Below are positions 21,240 through 31,698 of a stretch of 64,000 nucleotides of DNA, piece by piece. The notes beneath the pieces were generated by a model. It made no database searches and was not told where the DNA came from. It saw only the letters and a program-made list of their open reading frames with translations. Source of the DNA: Penium margaritaceum (Eukaryota; Streptophyta; Zygnematophyceae; Desmidiales; Peniaceae); assembly GCA_023375785.1 (NCBI GenBank), contig SZWC01000089.1:115456-179455 (forward strand), read 5' to 3'. Position numbers and translations under genes: made by a program. Position 1 is the stretch's first letter, and each line of letters starts with the position of its first letter.

Positions 21240-22741
21240 CCTTTGTACCTCTATCCACTAGCTGTGAAATCTCTCCTCTCTCCAACAGTCTTGGCCTCGG
21301 TCTTTGTTTGCTGCACTAACCATACCAATGCCTCGAGTACCTGCAGAGTGCAATTCGCTCTTTGTGCCTTTGTCATGCAATCTGCGAGCATCTTCCTGGT
21401 CTCCACATATTCCAGGTTCACGATCTCCTTTCTGACTAGGTCACGTGAGTAGTGGTACCTTATGTCGATGTGCTTGGTCTGTCAAGAGATGACATCATCC
21501 TATGCCATTTTCATGGCGCTCTTGTTGTCAATGCGGCCCTCCATTACCTTCATTTGTGGCACTTTTATCTCGGCAACCAAACTGTCTAGCCAGTGTGTGT
21601 GACTATATGCTTTTGACAGAGCGATGTACTCTGCCTCAGCGGTAGAGAGCAAGAAACAGTCTTGCTTTCTTCTTGCCCAAGAGAGAGCACTACCATTCAA
21701 GAGGTACACAAAGCGCGAGGTGGACTTTCTGCCATCGATTCTTCTTCCCCAGTCAACGTCTGTGTAGCATACCAGCCGCACACGGTCAGAACCTTCTTGG
21801 CCTTCGAACAGGAGTCCCATGTGTCGGGTCTTTCGTAGCTAGCGCATGATGCGCTTGACTGCTTGCTAGTGCTGTGGCCCTAGATTGGCCACAAACCTGC
21901 TCACTTGTCCCACAGCATAGCAAATGTTAGGGTATGTTCCTACCATAGCAAACATGAGGCTGCAAACAGTAGAATGGTAGGGAATGTTCTTCATCTAACA
22001 TCGTTTTGCTTCCGTACGAGGGCTCATACAAGAGGAGAGCTTGATGTTTGTTGTCATGGGTGTGCTGATGTGCTTGCAGTCCTCCATGTTGTAGCACTTG
22101 AGGACCTCCATGATGTACTTGGTCTGGTTTAGCTCGATGGTGCCTGGTGCTCGATTACAGTGGAAGGCTATCCCGAGGTAGAACTCGAGCGGACCCATGT
22201 CCTTCATCTTGAACCTGTTGCTGGGATCTGTCTTCAACTTGTTCAACAGCTCGACCGATGACAAACAGATGATCAGGTCATCCACATACAGTGCAACCAG
22301 AATCAAGCCTTGCTTATCATCCCGTACATAGACACTAGGGTCATTCTGGTAGTGCGTGAAGGTGAGCCCGGCCATGAAGCCGTCCATCTCCTTGTACCAC
22401 ATCATTATCGCCATTTTCAGCCCGTAGAGGGCTTTGACCAGTTTGCAAACCTTGCCCTCTGGAGCTTTCACTCCCTCGGGCACTTGCATCAGCACTTCTT
22501 TGTCTAGCTTCCCGTAGAGGAATGCTCTCTTGATATCCATCCTGTGGACCTCCAGATCTTTTGCAACAGCGATGCCCAGCATGGATCTGATGGAGGCAAA
22601 GGTGACGATAGGTGCGAAGGTCTCCTTGTCCTCTAAGCTTGCACGGTGGGAAAACCCCTTTGCCACATATCTTGCCTTGTACTTGTCAATAGTACCATCA
22701 CACTTGAACGTTTTCCGGAGTACCCACTTTGATCCCACCAC
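21240..22741 (-). pseudogene. A3 reverse transcriptase and RNase H
   Basis: RT is the best preserved of the Copia-A family. One frame covers 21995-22741: GSKWVLRKTFKCDGTIDKYK, DKETFAPIVTFASI, VHRMDIKRAFLYGKL and an intact LYVDDLIICLSS. After a short break RNase H follows at 21500-21820 (CYTDVDWGRRIDGRKSTS, STAEAEYIALS, DNKSAMKMA). It then meets TAG at the Gln of VQDD and TGA at an Arg, and continues to the PPT-like stretch before the LTR. The break near 21820-21995 holds stops in an otherwise alignable sequence. Confidence 0.88.
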
Positions 22742-23329
22742 ATGCGCGTTTGGGGGCCTGTCAACTAGAACTAATGTTCCGTTCTCTTCAATGGATGCGG
22801 GCTACCTATCCACTACCTCCTTCCACTTGGCCGCATCTGGCATGTTCACAGCCTCTGTTACGCTCACAGGCTCTCCCTGAGCTAAGCATGACCAGCTGAG
22901 TCCGGTCCATTCTGCACTCTCAGCATCGTACTTTGACGGAGGTTTCTTCTGGTGCGTACTACACTAGAGTGTTGCTGGTGGTGCTTTAAGGCATAGTTGC
23001 TTCTACTGCTCTTGTGTTGCCAGTGATCCGTTGATTCAGGAAAAGCTACCGGCCTCAGAGTTTGACTTAGAGGCCTCGGACGACTCAGACTTAGTGTCAG
23101 AGTCCGTCGCTGTGTAAGCCTGCAAAGCTACTCTCCTTGCCACACCATCCTTCACTCGCAGCATCTGCCTGTTTTCTGGTGCGTGATCACCTTACTCGAG
23201 GAACACAACCCACTCTCCTGATTTGGGAGCATGGATACGGTCCAGCAGTTTTCCCTTGCCGAGCGTCCTTTCATCAAACTCAACATCTTGGCTCCTGATG
23301 AGCTTTCCATGCGCTTGGTCCCACATGCT
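22742..23329 (-). other. A3 integrase/RT linker and integrase deletion point
   Basis: Low-complexity linker found in all Copia-A copies, acidic/Ser-rich on the coding strand, with the integrase C-terminal tail (DQAHGKLIRSQDVEFDER, SGEWVVFLE). At about 23325 it is joined to the sequence that normally follows GAG-pre-integrase, so roughly the whole integrase core is deleted. Confidence 0.8.
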
Positions 23330-23816
23330 TTGGAGACTTGGGCTCTTCAACATGCGCATATCCCTTATTTTTACTCTCAAGGGGTTTGGTATGAAGGACG
23401 TACAGCACATCAACTATTGGGACCTGTACGACAAGACTCTCCTTGGCATAGGAGATCTTGATGTCCTTGTTCTTGACAATCATGGCCGCCTCCTCCGGGA
23501 AGAGGACCGTCGTGTTGTGGTCCTTGATTTTGGACACTGACAAGAGGTTTGCCGCAAAAGACGGCATCTAGACGACGTTCTCCAGCTTCAAGTCTTTTTT
23601 AGCACTGTTCACGTTGATGCTGATCAACTTATCTCCCTCGCCTTGCGCATGGACAAGGCTACCGTTGGCACACCTGAAGCAACGTTCAATGTCCCCAATG
23701 GAGATGAACCCATCATTCTCCCTTGAGGAGAGGTGGTTTGTGCCAGAGTCGAGCCCGTAGGCTCCACGCTTGAGCAGTGCCACTCCCTTGGTTGCCGACA
23801 CGCTCTCAACCATCAT
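23330..23816 (-). pseudogene. A3 GAG-pre-integrase start and protease
   Basis: Protease on the minus strand from MMVESVSATKGVALLKRGAY with the Asp-Ser-Gly triad kept (GLDSGTNHLSS), ISIGDIERCFRCANGS, then a TAG (23568-23570) and MPSFAANLLSVSKIKDHN, VNKD-type stretch KNKDIKISYAKESLV and VLYVLHTKPLESKN. Apart from the stop the domain is intact in outline. The sequence runs into the integrase deletion point. Confidence 0.85.
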
Positions 23817-24673
23817 GTTGTTTACTCCTTCTTACCCTTTCATTTTCCCTCATGTCTACCACCATGATTGCCGTCTTCTTTCTTCAAAACCCTGCACTCC
23901 CGTGCCCAATGCCCAGGCTTGCCACAGTTATGGCACTTCTGAGGATGCTTTTAACTCTTTCCACCACCACCATTGCCTTTTCCTCCACCGCCATCGCTTC
24001 CGCTACTGCTCTGACCAGAAGAAGAATTGTTGCCACGACCACCGTACTATGCAGCATGTACTGAAATGTTACCCTTACTACTACTGTTATGCATGGCCTC
24101 GTTGCGCACGTACTCGGACACTGCCTCATACGTATAATCCTCCTCCTTCCAACCACCAAAGACGGTGATCAGAGGACCCCACCTTTCAAGTAGCGCCACG
24201 AGGAGGATCATGGCCTGCATGTTGGTGTCGATTTCCCAGTTCATTTGGGTCACTTATTGTAGCAGTCCCTCAAACTGCAACAGAGAGTCCGAAATCCACT
24301 CTCCCTTCCACACCCTCATCAAAATCAGCTTTTGAAAGATGAAGAGGCGATGTGCAAGAGCCATTGATTGGTGTAAAGGTGCAAGCATCTCATAAGCCAT
24401 TGATGCATGTGTGATACCTTGGAGATGGACATGTTGTGACTCATGTACTGATGCCACAAGAATCGCAACTGCAATGTCATTTTTGACACTCCACGCTTCA
24501 TATCGAGGATGTGGTTGTAGAGGTTTAATCTCTTCTCCAAGGAACATCTTCCAGTAGCCACACACCCTCATGACAATCTCAAATGGCCATTTCCACAAGG
24601 GAAAATCAGACCGTGTGAACATTGACATCCCACCATTGACCAGCTCAAAATTGAGCGTCACAGGTGTTCTCAT
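23817..24673 (-). pseudogene. A3 gag
   Basis: Starts at the ATG at 24673 (MRTPVTLNFELVNGGMSMFT) and runs FPLWKWPFEIVMRVCGYWKM, FLGEEIKPLQ, VHESQHVHLQGITHAS, HRLFIFQKLI, WISDSLLQFEGLLQ. After a stop it continues MTQMNWEIDTN, RWGPLITVFGGWKEEDYTYE. The shared TAG is at 24047-24049, followed by the Gly/Ser-rich run and a zinc knuckle (HSCGKPGH-like, near 23920). Two stops and a shift; otherwise full length. Confidence 0.87.
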
Positions 24674-25062
24674 ACTGCTTCTCTACTTCTCAGCTTCTGC
24701 GCTTCGTTGAGGGTGATGTGGGTTGATGTGGGCTGTTGTCTTCTACCGATTTAGAAGGTGCAGATCCGTCGCTTACCCCTTAGCCATTGATCACCTGCAA
24801 ACAAAGAAGAACACACCCTAGCGAAGCCAGGGTCGTCCCTCTAAGGGCAGACCGTATCCTGGCTAGGGCCCAAGGGTGGTACCTTCAAGGGCAGAGCTTA
24901 TCCTTAGCCCTTGTTTGCTAAGTGCCAGCACTCGCCATTGGAGCTTATGGGGCAGATGGAGTAGATGGAGGTGATGGAGCTGATGCGTGCTGTAAGACAG
25001 AGAGGGCGATATAGTGCGCAGAAGCGTGCCTTACAACTAGTCAGTGTGGGCCCATAACCCTT
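24674..25062 (-). other. A3 leader with primer-binding site at 25047-25060
   Basis: 25047-25060 reads TGGGCCCATAACCC on the plus strand, an exact match to the anticodon loop and flanking stem of plant initiator tRNA-Met; the element RNA therefore carries its complement two bases after the 5' LTR. The rest is non-coding leader with a GATGGAG/CAGATGGAG repeat (24940-24985). Confidence 0.88.
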
Positions 25063-25832
25063 TGTGAACCTGCCTGAGGCGACGATCTTGAAAACGGGTT
25101 CTCACACAATGGTTCCCGCGGACCGCTCTTGGTTTTGTAACGAAGAGATGATATCATCCTCAGAGCCAAGGTTCCACACTGAGCAGTTCATAGGAATCAC
25201 TTCCTTGCACTGTGTCCTTAACACCTGGTCAGTTTTGCGCAAGGAGCAAACTCCTGGGGCTTAGACGAACCAATGCTTTTTCAGTGTCTGCCTCTGGTGG
25301 ATAACTCCGTTATGGGTCTCAAAGGTAAGAACTGTACTCAATGACAGGGACTTGACAGGTTCTTATAGTCCTAGAGCCAGCCTTTAGCCTAGGCGCGTAG
25401 TGGCTCCTTGGATGAGCCATTTTGTGGGCAATATGGATTGCGTCATCCCCCCTGTCTACATGGCGCTCCCTGTGACCGCCAAGTGGCGCCAATCACCAGG
25501 ATGGACCTTGTCATGTTATAAGATGTCTTTTAAAACCTTCTTGTCCTCCTTTTGGTCACAAAGAAAATTAGTCACCTCGCTGGGACTTGACCCAATGACC
25601 TCTCGCTCCAGAGACTAACTCCGGAATGTGTAAGCCACAAGGAGTTGTCCCAGGTAATGTTTGCTGGCTATACTATCCAGATTAAACGAAGGGGCTTGCT
25701 CCAAAGGAGTAGTGCATGCCTTGTCTATCTGGACCAGACTTAGGGGACTTAATCCAAGGGAGCAGTGCATGCCTAGTGCGTCCTGTGCCTGTCCAAATAT
25801 CAGCCATGGACAACGAGCATATCAGGTCAACA
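25063..25832 (-). repeat. A3 5' LTR
   Basis: 770 bp, tgtgaacctgcc ... atatcaggtcaaca, TATA region near 25365. Confidence 0.93.
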
Positions 25833-26258
25833 ACATAGCCATCAATCCCATGGAGAATCGCCATGTGTCCATGGCTAGCACACAAGGACTTGACCTCACC
25901 GAAAAAGTGAAAAAAACTACCTTTATCATAGTCAGCACATTGTGACGAGGCATTCATGAGACCAAGGACATTTTTGGATATTTTTCTCATCAGGTCTTGA
26001 CCTTGGACCTCTTGTGTTTTTCATTTCTTGAGCTAAGGCATGGAGCCGTCATTCTTGGTCATGCACACATCAGCGATCTATAAACCCGGAAACATTGAAA
26101 CTTAATATCTCCCCATCCAACGTGACCCGTAGATAACTTGCCACCTTTTCTGACCGATGGCAAAGTCAGATTGACAGTCGGATTAGGCATCTTGTATGTT
26201 CCTGGAACTTCCTCTTATGGACGTGAAACTCAGCATTATGACATTATTCCCGACACTT
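25833..26258 (-). repeat. B-type LTR of the array, right part
   Basis: Begins with the second acata and continues the LTR broken at 20455 (gccatcaatcccatgg ... attattcccgaca). Confidence 0.88.
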
Positions 26259-28508
26259 GCACAGCTAGTGGCCCTGTTACACCATCATCTAGGATTACTG
26301 GCACCATCTACCAGTTATGAGGTGCATGATCACTTTACTCAAGCAATACAATCCTCTCTCCTGATTTGGAAGCATGAGTAGGATCTAGCAGCTCTTCTTT
26401 CAAAAGTGTCTTCTCATAATCAAAATCTCAGTTTGTGATGAGCTTTCCATGTACTTGGTCCCATAGTCTGTGCGTCTAATGTGCAATGTCATATATGACC
26501 ATGACATACATGCGAGTGCGTGTATCCAGCTTGCCAATTTTTTGTCTTGCTTGGATCTTTGCCTGGGTAGTACAACAAAAAGCCTTCAAGTGTGAGGCGT
26601 TTGACCTGTTCCTTGACCCAGCCTACTGTGGCATCCTTAGCTACTTTTTGTTTTTGTTTTTTTTCTGTTATTTCAAGTGTGGCTGCTAGAGAAATGTTCA
26701 CAAGGTAACAAGCAGTTCTTGTAGATTTAGCCTTAGCCAAGAAGTAAGGTAGGAGGTTTGCATAAGAAACCATGCTTCATGACATGCCAAAGATAGTCTT
26801 GTTCATTTGCTAGACATTGCCATTGCTCTTAGGTTATAAGTCGTAGTGGTATGGTGGTTGATTCTATCTTGGCTCAGCCTAGCTTTCTACGCCTCCTACT
26901 CACCATCATTGTGTGTGTGGAGTGCCTTGACCTTCTTGCTTGTCTTCTGCTCTACCATTGTAAATCAAACCTTGAAACTTCTCTACTACCTCTCCTTTTA
27001 CCTCAGGGAGGAAGACCCGCATCTTACAACTCTAGTCAATAAAGGTCAAGAAATACTTGCTTCCGTTATTTGAAGGAGTGAAGACAAGTTGACACACATC
27101 ATAGTGGATTAAGTCCAATATTACTGCCACATGTTACGTTTTGAGCTTAAAGGACATTCTTTTTATCTTGCCTTGGGAGCATGATTTACAAAGCTTCATA
27201 TGATTTTCCTCATCCTTGGCCTTCTATCCCGTAAACCACAATGTACTGCTGCATAACTTGTAGCATGCTATTAGCCACATGGCCAACGTAGCTATGCAAT
27301 CAGTAAGCATCCGTATCGTTGGTGGAGTTAGCCGTCATCCCTCTATCCAATTAACCAGAGTGTACTGCTGCATAAATCTTAGGATGCTATCAGCCACATG
27401 GTCAACGTGGCTATGCAATCGCTAAGCATCTGTATTGTTGGTGGAGTTATCCGTCATGGCGACATTCTATGGTAAAATATCATGCTTTTAAGACTTAGGT
27501 TCCTAAACAACTGCATATCCTTTAAGTGTGCTCTCAAGGGGCTTGGTGTGCATCTCGTAAAGTCCATAAACTATTACGACCTATACAACAAGTCTCTCCT
27601 TGGGATAGGAGATCTTAATAAATTTGTTTTTTAAGAATGGTGGCCTCTTCCTTTGTGAAGACAATCATCATATTTTGGTGCTTAATCCCTGATATCGGTG
27701 AAACGTTTGCCGAAAAAGACGCCATGTACATGAAATTCTCAAGCTTCACGTGTTTCTTTACACCATTCACGTTAGTGTTGATCAAATTGTCTCCCTTGCC
27801 TTGTGCATAGACAAGGCTACTATAAGCATACTTGAGATTACATCTAGTGTCCGTTATGCAAGCAAAATCAACCTTTTCCCTTGAAGAGTTGTGCTTTGTA
27901 CTTGAGTCAATTGCGTACGCTCCAACCTTCAGTATTAGCGCTCCCTTGGCTGTCAATACGCTCTTACGTATCGTACTTTCTAACTCTTTATCCTTTCCTT
28001 CTTCTTTCTTGGGAGCCATACACTCTCGTTTCCACCACCTAGCCTTGCCACACTTATGGCACTTCTGATGTATTTTTAACCCTTTCCACAGCCACCATTC
28101 ATCCTTTCTCCACCGCCACTGCTTCTGTTGCCTCTCTGACCACAAGAGGGTTTGTTCTTGGGGCCACTATACACTGATGAATCAAAAAGAACATTGGCAT
28201 TGTTGCAATTATATTCTGCATTGCACACATACTCTGACACTACCTCATAGGTCAAATCCTCCTCTCTCCAAATTCCAAGATGGTGATCAGAGAATCCCAT
28301 GATCTACATAGTACCATGAAAAAGATCATGGCCTGTATATTGGTGTTGATTTCCAAGTTCATTTTAGTCAGTTGTTGCAGCGATTTCTCAAACTACAAGA
28401 GCTAGTGTGGAATGTACTCTCCCTTGTTGACCCCTACGATAATCAGCTTTGAAGGATAAAGAAGTAATTTGTAAGAGCTATTGACCAGAGTACACGTGCA
28501 CGATTCAC
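26259..28508 (-). pseudogene. Chimeric array internal segment 2
   Basis: Minus-strand Copia-A-like segment between two B-type LTRs. From left: integrase/RT linker (26259-26450), integrase (about 26470-27130), GAG-pre-integrase with a 116-bp tandem duplication, protease and gag. The open frame 27615-28145 has a zinc knuckle CHKCGKARWWKREC in which the His is Trp, then protease with Asp-Ser-Ser. A second frame to 28300 gives capsid end and the family TAG position (plus-strand cta 28167-28169). It stops at the same mid-gag point as segment 1, then LTR. No RT, RNase H, leader or 5' gag. Confidence 0.78.
27223..27457. repeat. 116-bp tandem duplication in GAG-pre-integrase
   Basis: 27223-27338 and 27342-27457 align without gaps over 116 bp with scattered differences (tgtactgctgcataa, ggtggagtta). 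The two copies have diverged, so the duplication is old. Confidence 0.85.
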
Positions 28509-29232
28509 AGGATCTGAAGGATAGAAGGAGCCTTGAAGAAACAAGCATGTCAAGCTAAAAGGGCATCAGTTGCCCTGAAAAATGGTTATTGAATCAGTGA
28601 AAATGATGGATTACATACAGAGCTAGAGCTTGGGTAAGTCAACCCTGTCATAAGACATATCACTACGCCATGGAGACTAAGGCCCACACACTAGAGCCCA
28701 CAATCTCACACAAGAGAGGAATTCAGCCAAGCAATCAGGCTAACCAGTTACACATGACCTAGAGAGCTAGAAAATGCTCTCATGACTCACTCCTACTGGT
28801 CACATGAACCACAATCCCATGGACAATGGCCACATTTTCATGACTAGCACACAAGGACATCACCTCGCTTGAAACGTTAGGAAAGGTACTTTTATCCTAG
28901 TCAACAGACTCTGACAAGGCAATCCTAAGACAAGGTACTGTTTTTGATATTTATCCCATCAGGTCTTGATCCTCGACCTCTTGTTTTTTTCTTCTTAGAC
29001 TAAGGCATGGAGCCGTCATCCATGGTTATTCAAACATCAGTGGTCCATTTACTTGGAAATTTTGAAAAATGATATCTCCACATCCTAATATTAGTTTTAC
29101 CTTAAAATTTGCTACCTGTCCTTTCCAGGGTGAAGTAAGATTGACGACCAGACTAGGCGTCTGGTAATTTCATGTAATGTATTCCTTTGGACTTGAAACT
29201 TAGACATATGGCCCGATTCCTAACACCTAGAT
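28509..29232 (-). repeat. B-type LTR of the array, complete
   Basis: Full-length minus-strand B-type LTR from the region ggatctgaaggatag to gattcctaaca. Both ends are degenerate. Confidence 0.85.
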
Positions 29233-30498
29233 GTCCACGATTTTATTCCGTCATCACCCTGCTTACTGGTACCATGTACAAGCTAAGAGGTTTGTGATCA
29301 CTTCACTGAAGAAAAACAATCTACTCCCTTGATTTGGGAGCATGAACATGATGTAGCAGCTCTTCATTTCAAAACATCCTCTTATCATACTCAATTTCTT
29401 GGCTATGGATTAGCTTTCCAGGTGCTTGATCCTAGAGCCTGTCCGTCTTATGTGCAATATCATATCTGGCCATGACACACCTGCAAAAGTTTGGAAATTA
29501 CAACTTTTTTCTCCTGATTGGAGCTTTGCATGGGAAGTGCAGCCAAAATGCATCAAGTGTGAGACGTCTAGTTTGTTCTTTCACATAGCGTACTATGGCA
29601 TCCTCAGTTGTTTCTCTCATTACTTGTTTTGAGGTATTCCAAGTGCGACTACTAGAATAATGTTCAAAAGGTAACAAGCAGTTCTTCTAGCTTCAGTCTA
29701 TACGTTAGATAAGAGTTTTGCATTGAAAAACCATCTTTCGTATCATGCCAAAGATAGTCTTGTTTATTTGCTCGGAATCGCCATTACTCTTAGGTTGTGA
29801 CGCATAGTGGAGTGATGGTTGAATCTATCATGGGTCAACAAACCTTTCCACGCCTCGTACTCACCACCTATCTGCATGCGTTGTGCTTTGATCTTCTTGC
29901 TTGTTGTTTGCTCTACCATTGCAAAAACCTCTTGGAACTTCTCTAAACCTCTCCCTTGCATAAGGGAGGTTGATCCACAACTTACAACTCTAGTCATCAA
30001 GAAAGGTCAAGAAGTACTTGCTCCCGTTGTTTGAAGAAGGGTATAATAGTTTACACATATAATAATGAATCAAGTCTAAGATTGCTGCCACACGTTTCTT
30101 ACTAAGCAAAAAAAAACATTCTTTTTGTTCGGCCTTAGAGGCATGATTTAAGAAGCTTCTTATACTTTCCTTCATTGTCGGCCTTGGATCCCTCTATACT
30201 ATCAACGACTTTGTACTGCTTCATAACTTGTACCATACCTTCAGCCACATGGCCAAAGTGGCTATGCCATAGTTGAGCATGTGCATCTTTGGTAGAATGA
30301 GCTGCCATGGTGACGGTCTACGATGCAATATCATGCATTGAAGACTTGGGCTCCGCAACCACATCATATGGTATGTAGCAAGTACATTCCATGAACTTTT
30401 TAGACCTATACAACAAGATTCTCCTTGGGATGAGAGATCTTGATGTGTTTGGTCTTAACAATATCAATCTCTTCCTTTGTCAAGACAACTATCAGGTT
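29233..30498 (-). pseudogene. Chimeric array internal segment 3, truncated
   Basis: Same order as segments 1 and 2: linker (cttactggtaccatgtacaag), integrase fragments (AILDLIHYYMCKLLYPSSNN and FVAMVEQTTSKK-like EVFAMVEQTTSKKIKAQ, IGGEYEAWKG), GAG-pre-integrase near 30220-30310 and the start of protease. It is cut at about 30498 by the plus-strand B-type LTR. Confidence 0.75.
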
Positions 30499-31129
30499 TG
30501 ATGGGAAAGGAGCCATCCGGCTCAACTTAAGGTCCAAAGGAACAAGTTCCATCAACCTACCTGATGCCTGCTCCGATAGTCAATTCAACTTCATTATTGG
30601 AAAGATCGGGTGGCAAACTGCATACGGTCCAAGTTTCAGGCCGATCCAACAGTCGGACTGGGAGATACAGATTTCAAAGTTTCCAAGGTCCTCGACCACC
30701 GGGGTCTGGGTGGCCATGGGCGATGGCTCCATGCCTTAGCCTGAGAAATGAAAAAGGCAAGATGTCCAAGGTCAAGACCTGATGGGAGAAATATCCAAAA
30801 GGTCCTAGATTCTTGGGTTGCCTTCTCAAAGTGTAATGACTAGGAAAAAGGTATCTCTCCGTGCTTTTTAGTTGAGGTAAGATCCTTATGGGCTACCCAT
30901 GGACACATGCTGATTCTCCATGGGATTCTGGGTTACGTGACCACAAGGAGTGTGCCATAAGAGCATTTCCTAGCTCTCTAGGTGGTGTGTCAGTGGTCAG
31001 CCTGATTGCTAGGCTGATTTCCTCTCTTGTGTGAGATTATGGACTCTAGTGTGTGAGCCATAGCCTCCATTGCTAAGTGGTGTGGCTTGTAAGAGGGCTG
31101 ACTTACCCAAGCTCTAGCTCTATATGTAC
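30499..31129 (+). repeat. B-type LTR, plus strand, left part
   Basis: Starts TGATGGGAAAGGAGCC and runs to CTCTATATGTAC, where hAT-1 is inserted. It continues 34894-34997, and its last base (a of ccaaca) lies at 62209 beyond A4. Its left flank (aggtt) does not repeat on the right, so it is not a simple solo LTR insertion. Confidence 0.88.
31122..31129. repeat. hAT-1 target-site duplication, left
   Basis: atatgtac, identical to 34886-34893; 8 bp is the hAT hallmark. Confidence 0.95.
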
Positions 31130-31228
31130 CCATGTTGACTTCGCCTTCCGACTTGAGGGGGTCAAGTCGGAGTCGCCAAGCCGGTCCACGTCGACGTGGA
31201 TGTCAACTTGACTTGACCCCCTCAAATC
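31130..31228 (+). repeat. hAT-1 left subterminal region with hairpin
   Basis: Terminal repeat followed by GACTTG/AAGTC motifs. 31150-31168 and 31210-31228 form 19-bp inverted arms (gacttgagggggtcaagtc / gacttgaccccctcaaatc, one mismatch). Such subterminal motifs are the usual hAT transposase binding sites. Confidence 0.8.
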
Positions 31229-31698
31229 AGCTAGGAGTACTGGGGGCCTTGGTTCTGGTAGGGAGAAAAAAAGCCTAGTTTGGAAAACAAAAAAAGGTCA
31301 CGAAGGACCCCGTCCGAGGAAAATCAGGCATCGAGGCATATCCTTCTTGCCTCTCCACATGGGAGATGCTTTGATTTGCCTGTTGAGCCTTGTGTCTCCA
31401 TGCAATTGACAGTGTTGTACCATCCACACGTGGATATGACATGGCAGGTGACTGTGCATGGTGCATCCTTTGGACGTGCTTACTACGTGGATATTGTGTG
31501 TCAACCTCATGTGTGACTTTAGCGGCTGTTGTTTGACCAATACCGAGGGTTGAGGCCCGTCATGAAACGCGTGACGTGTCACTGGCTGTTCTCATGCTAG
31601 CCTGTCCAACGTTGTGTGGGCAATTCGGTGTGATGGGAGGGGGGGGATAGTCTGTGCTCAGTCCATTGTTGAAGCTCTGTATTGCTCACTCAGCCACC

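Larger units (their letters stand above)
20456..25832 (-). mobile_element. Copia-A element A3, integrase deleted
   Basis: 5.4-kb element on the minus strand: 3' LTR 20456-21233, RNase H, RT, linker, then directly GAG-pre-integrase, protease, gag, leader and 5' LTR 25063-25832. A perfect target duplication acata lies at 20451-20455 and 25833-25837, inside a B-type LTR. The integrase core is missing at about 23325-23330, so the copy would need integrase from elsewhere. Confidence 0.94.

Noticed and set aside
28509-29232. Simple solo B LTR inserted in Copia-A
   Set aside because: Its two flanks come from mid-gag and from the integrase/RT linker, which are not adjacent in Copia-A, and no 5-bp duplication is seen.
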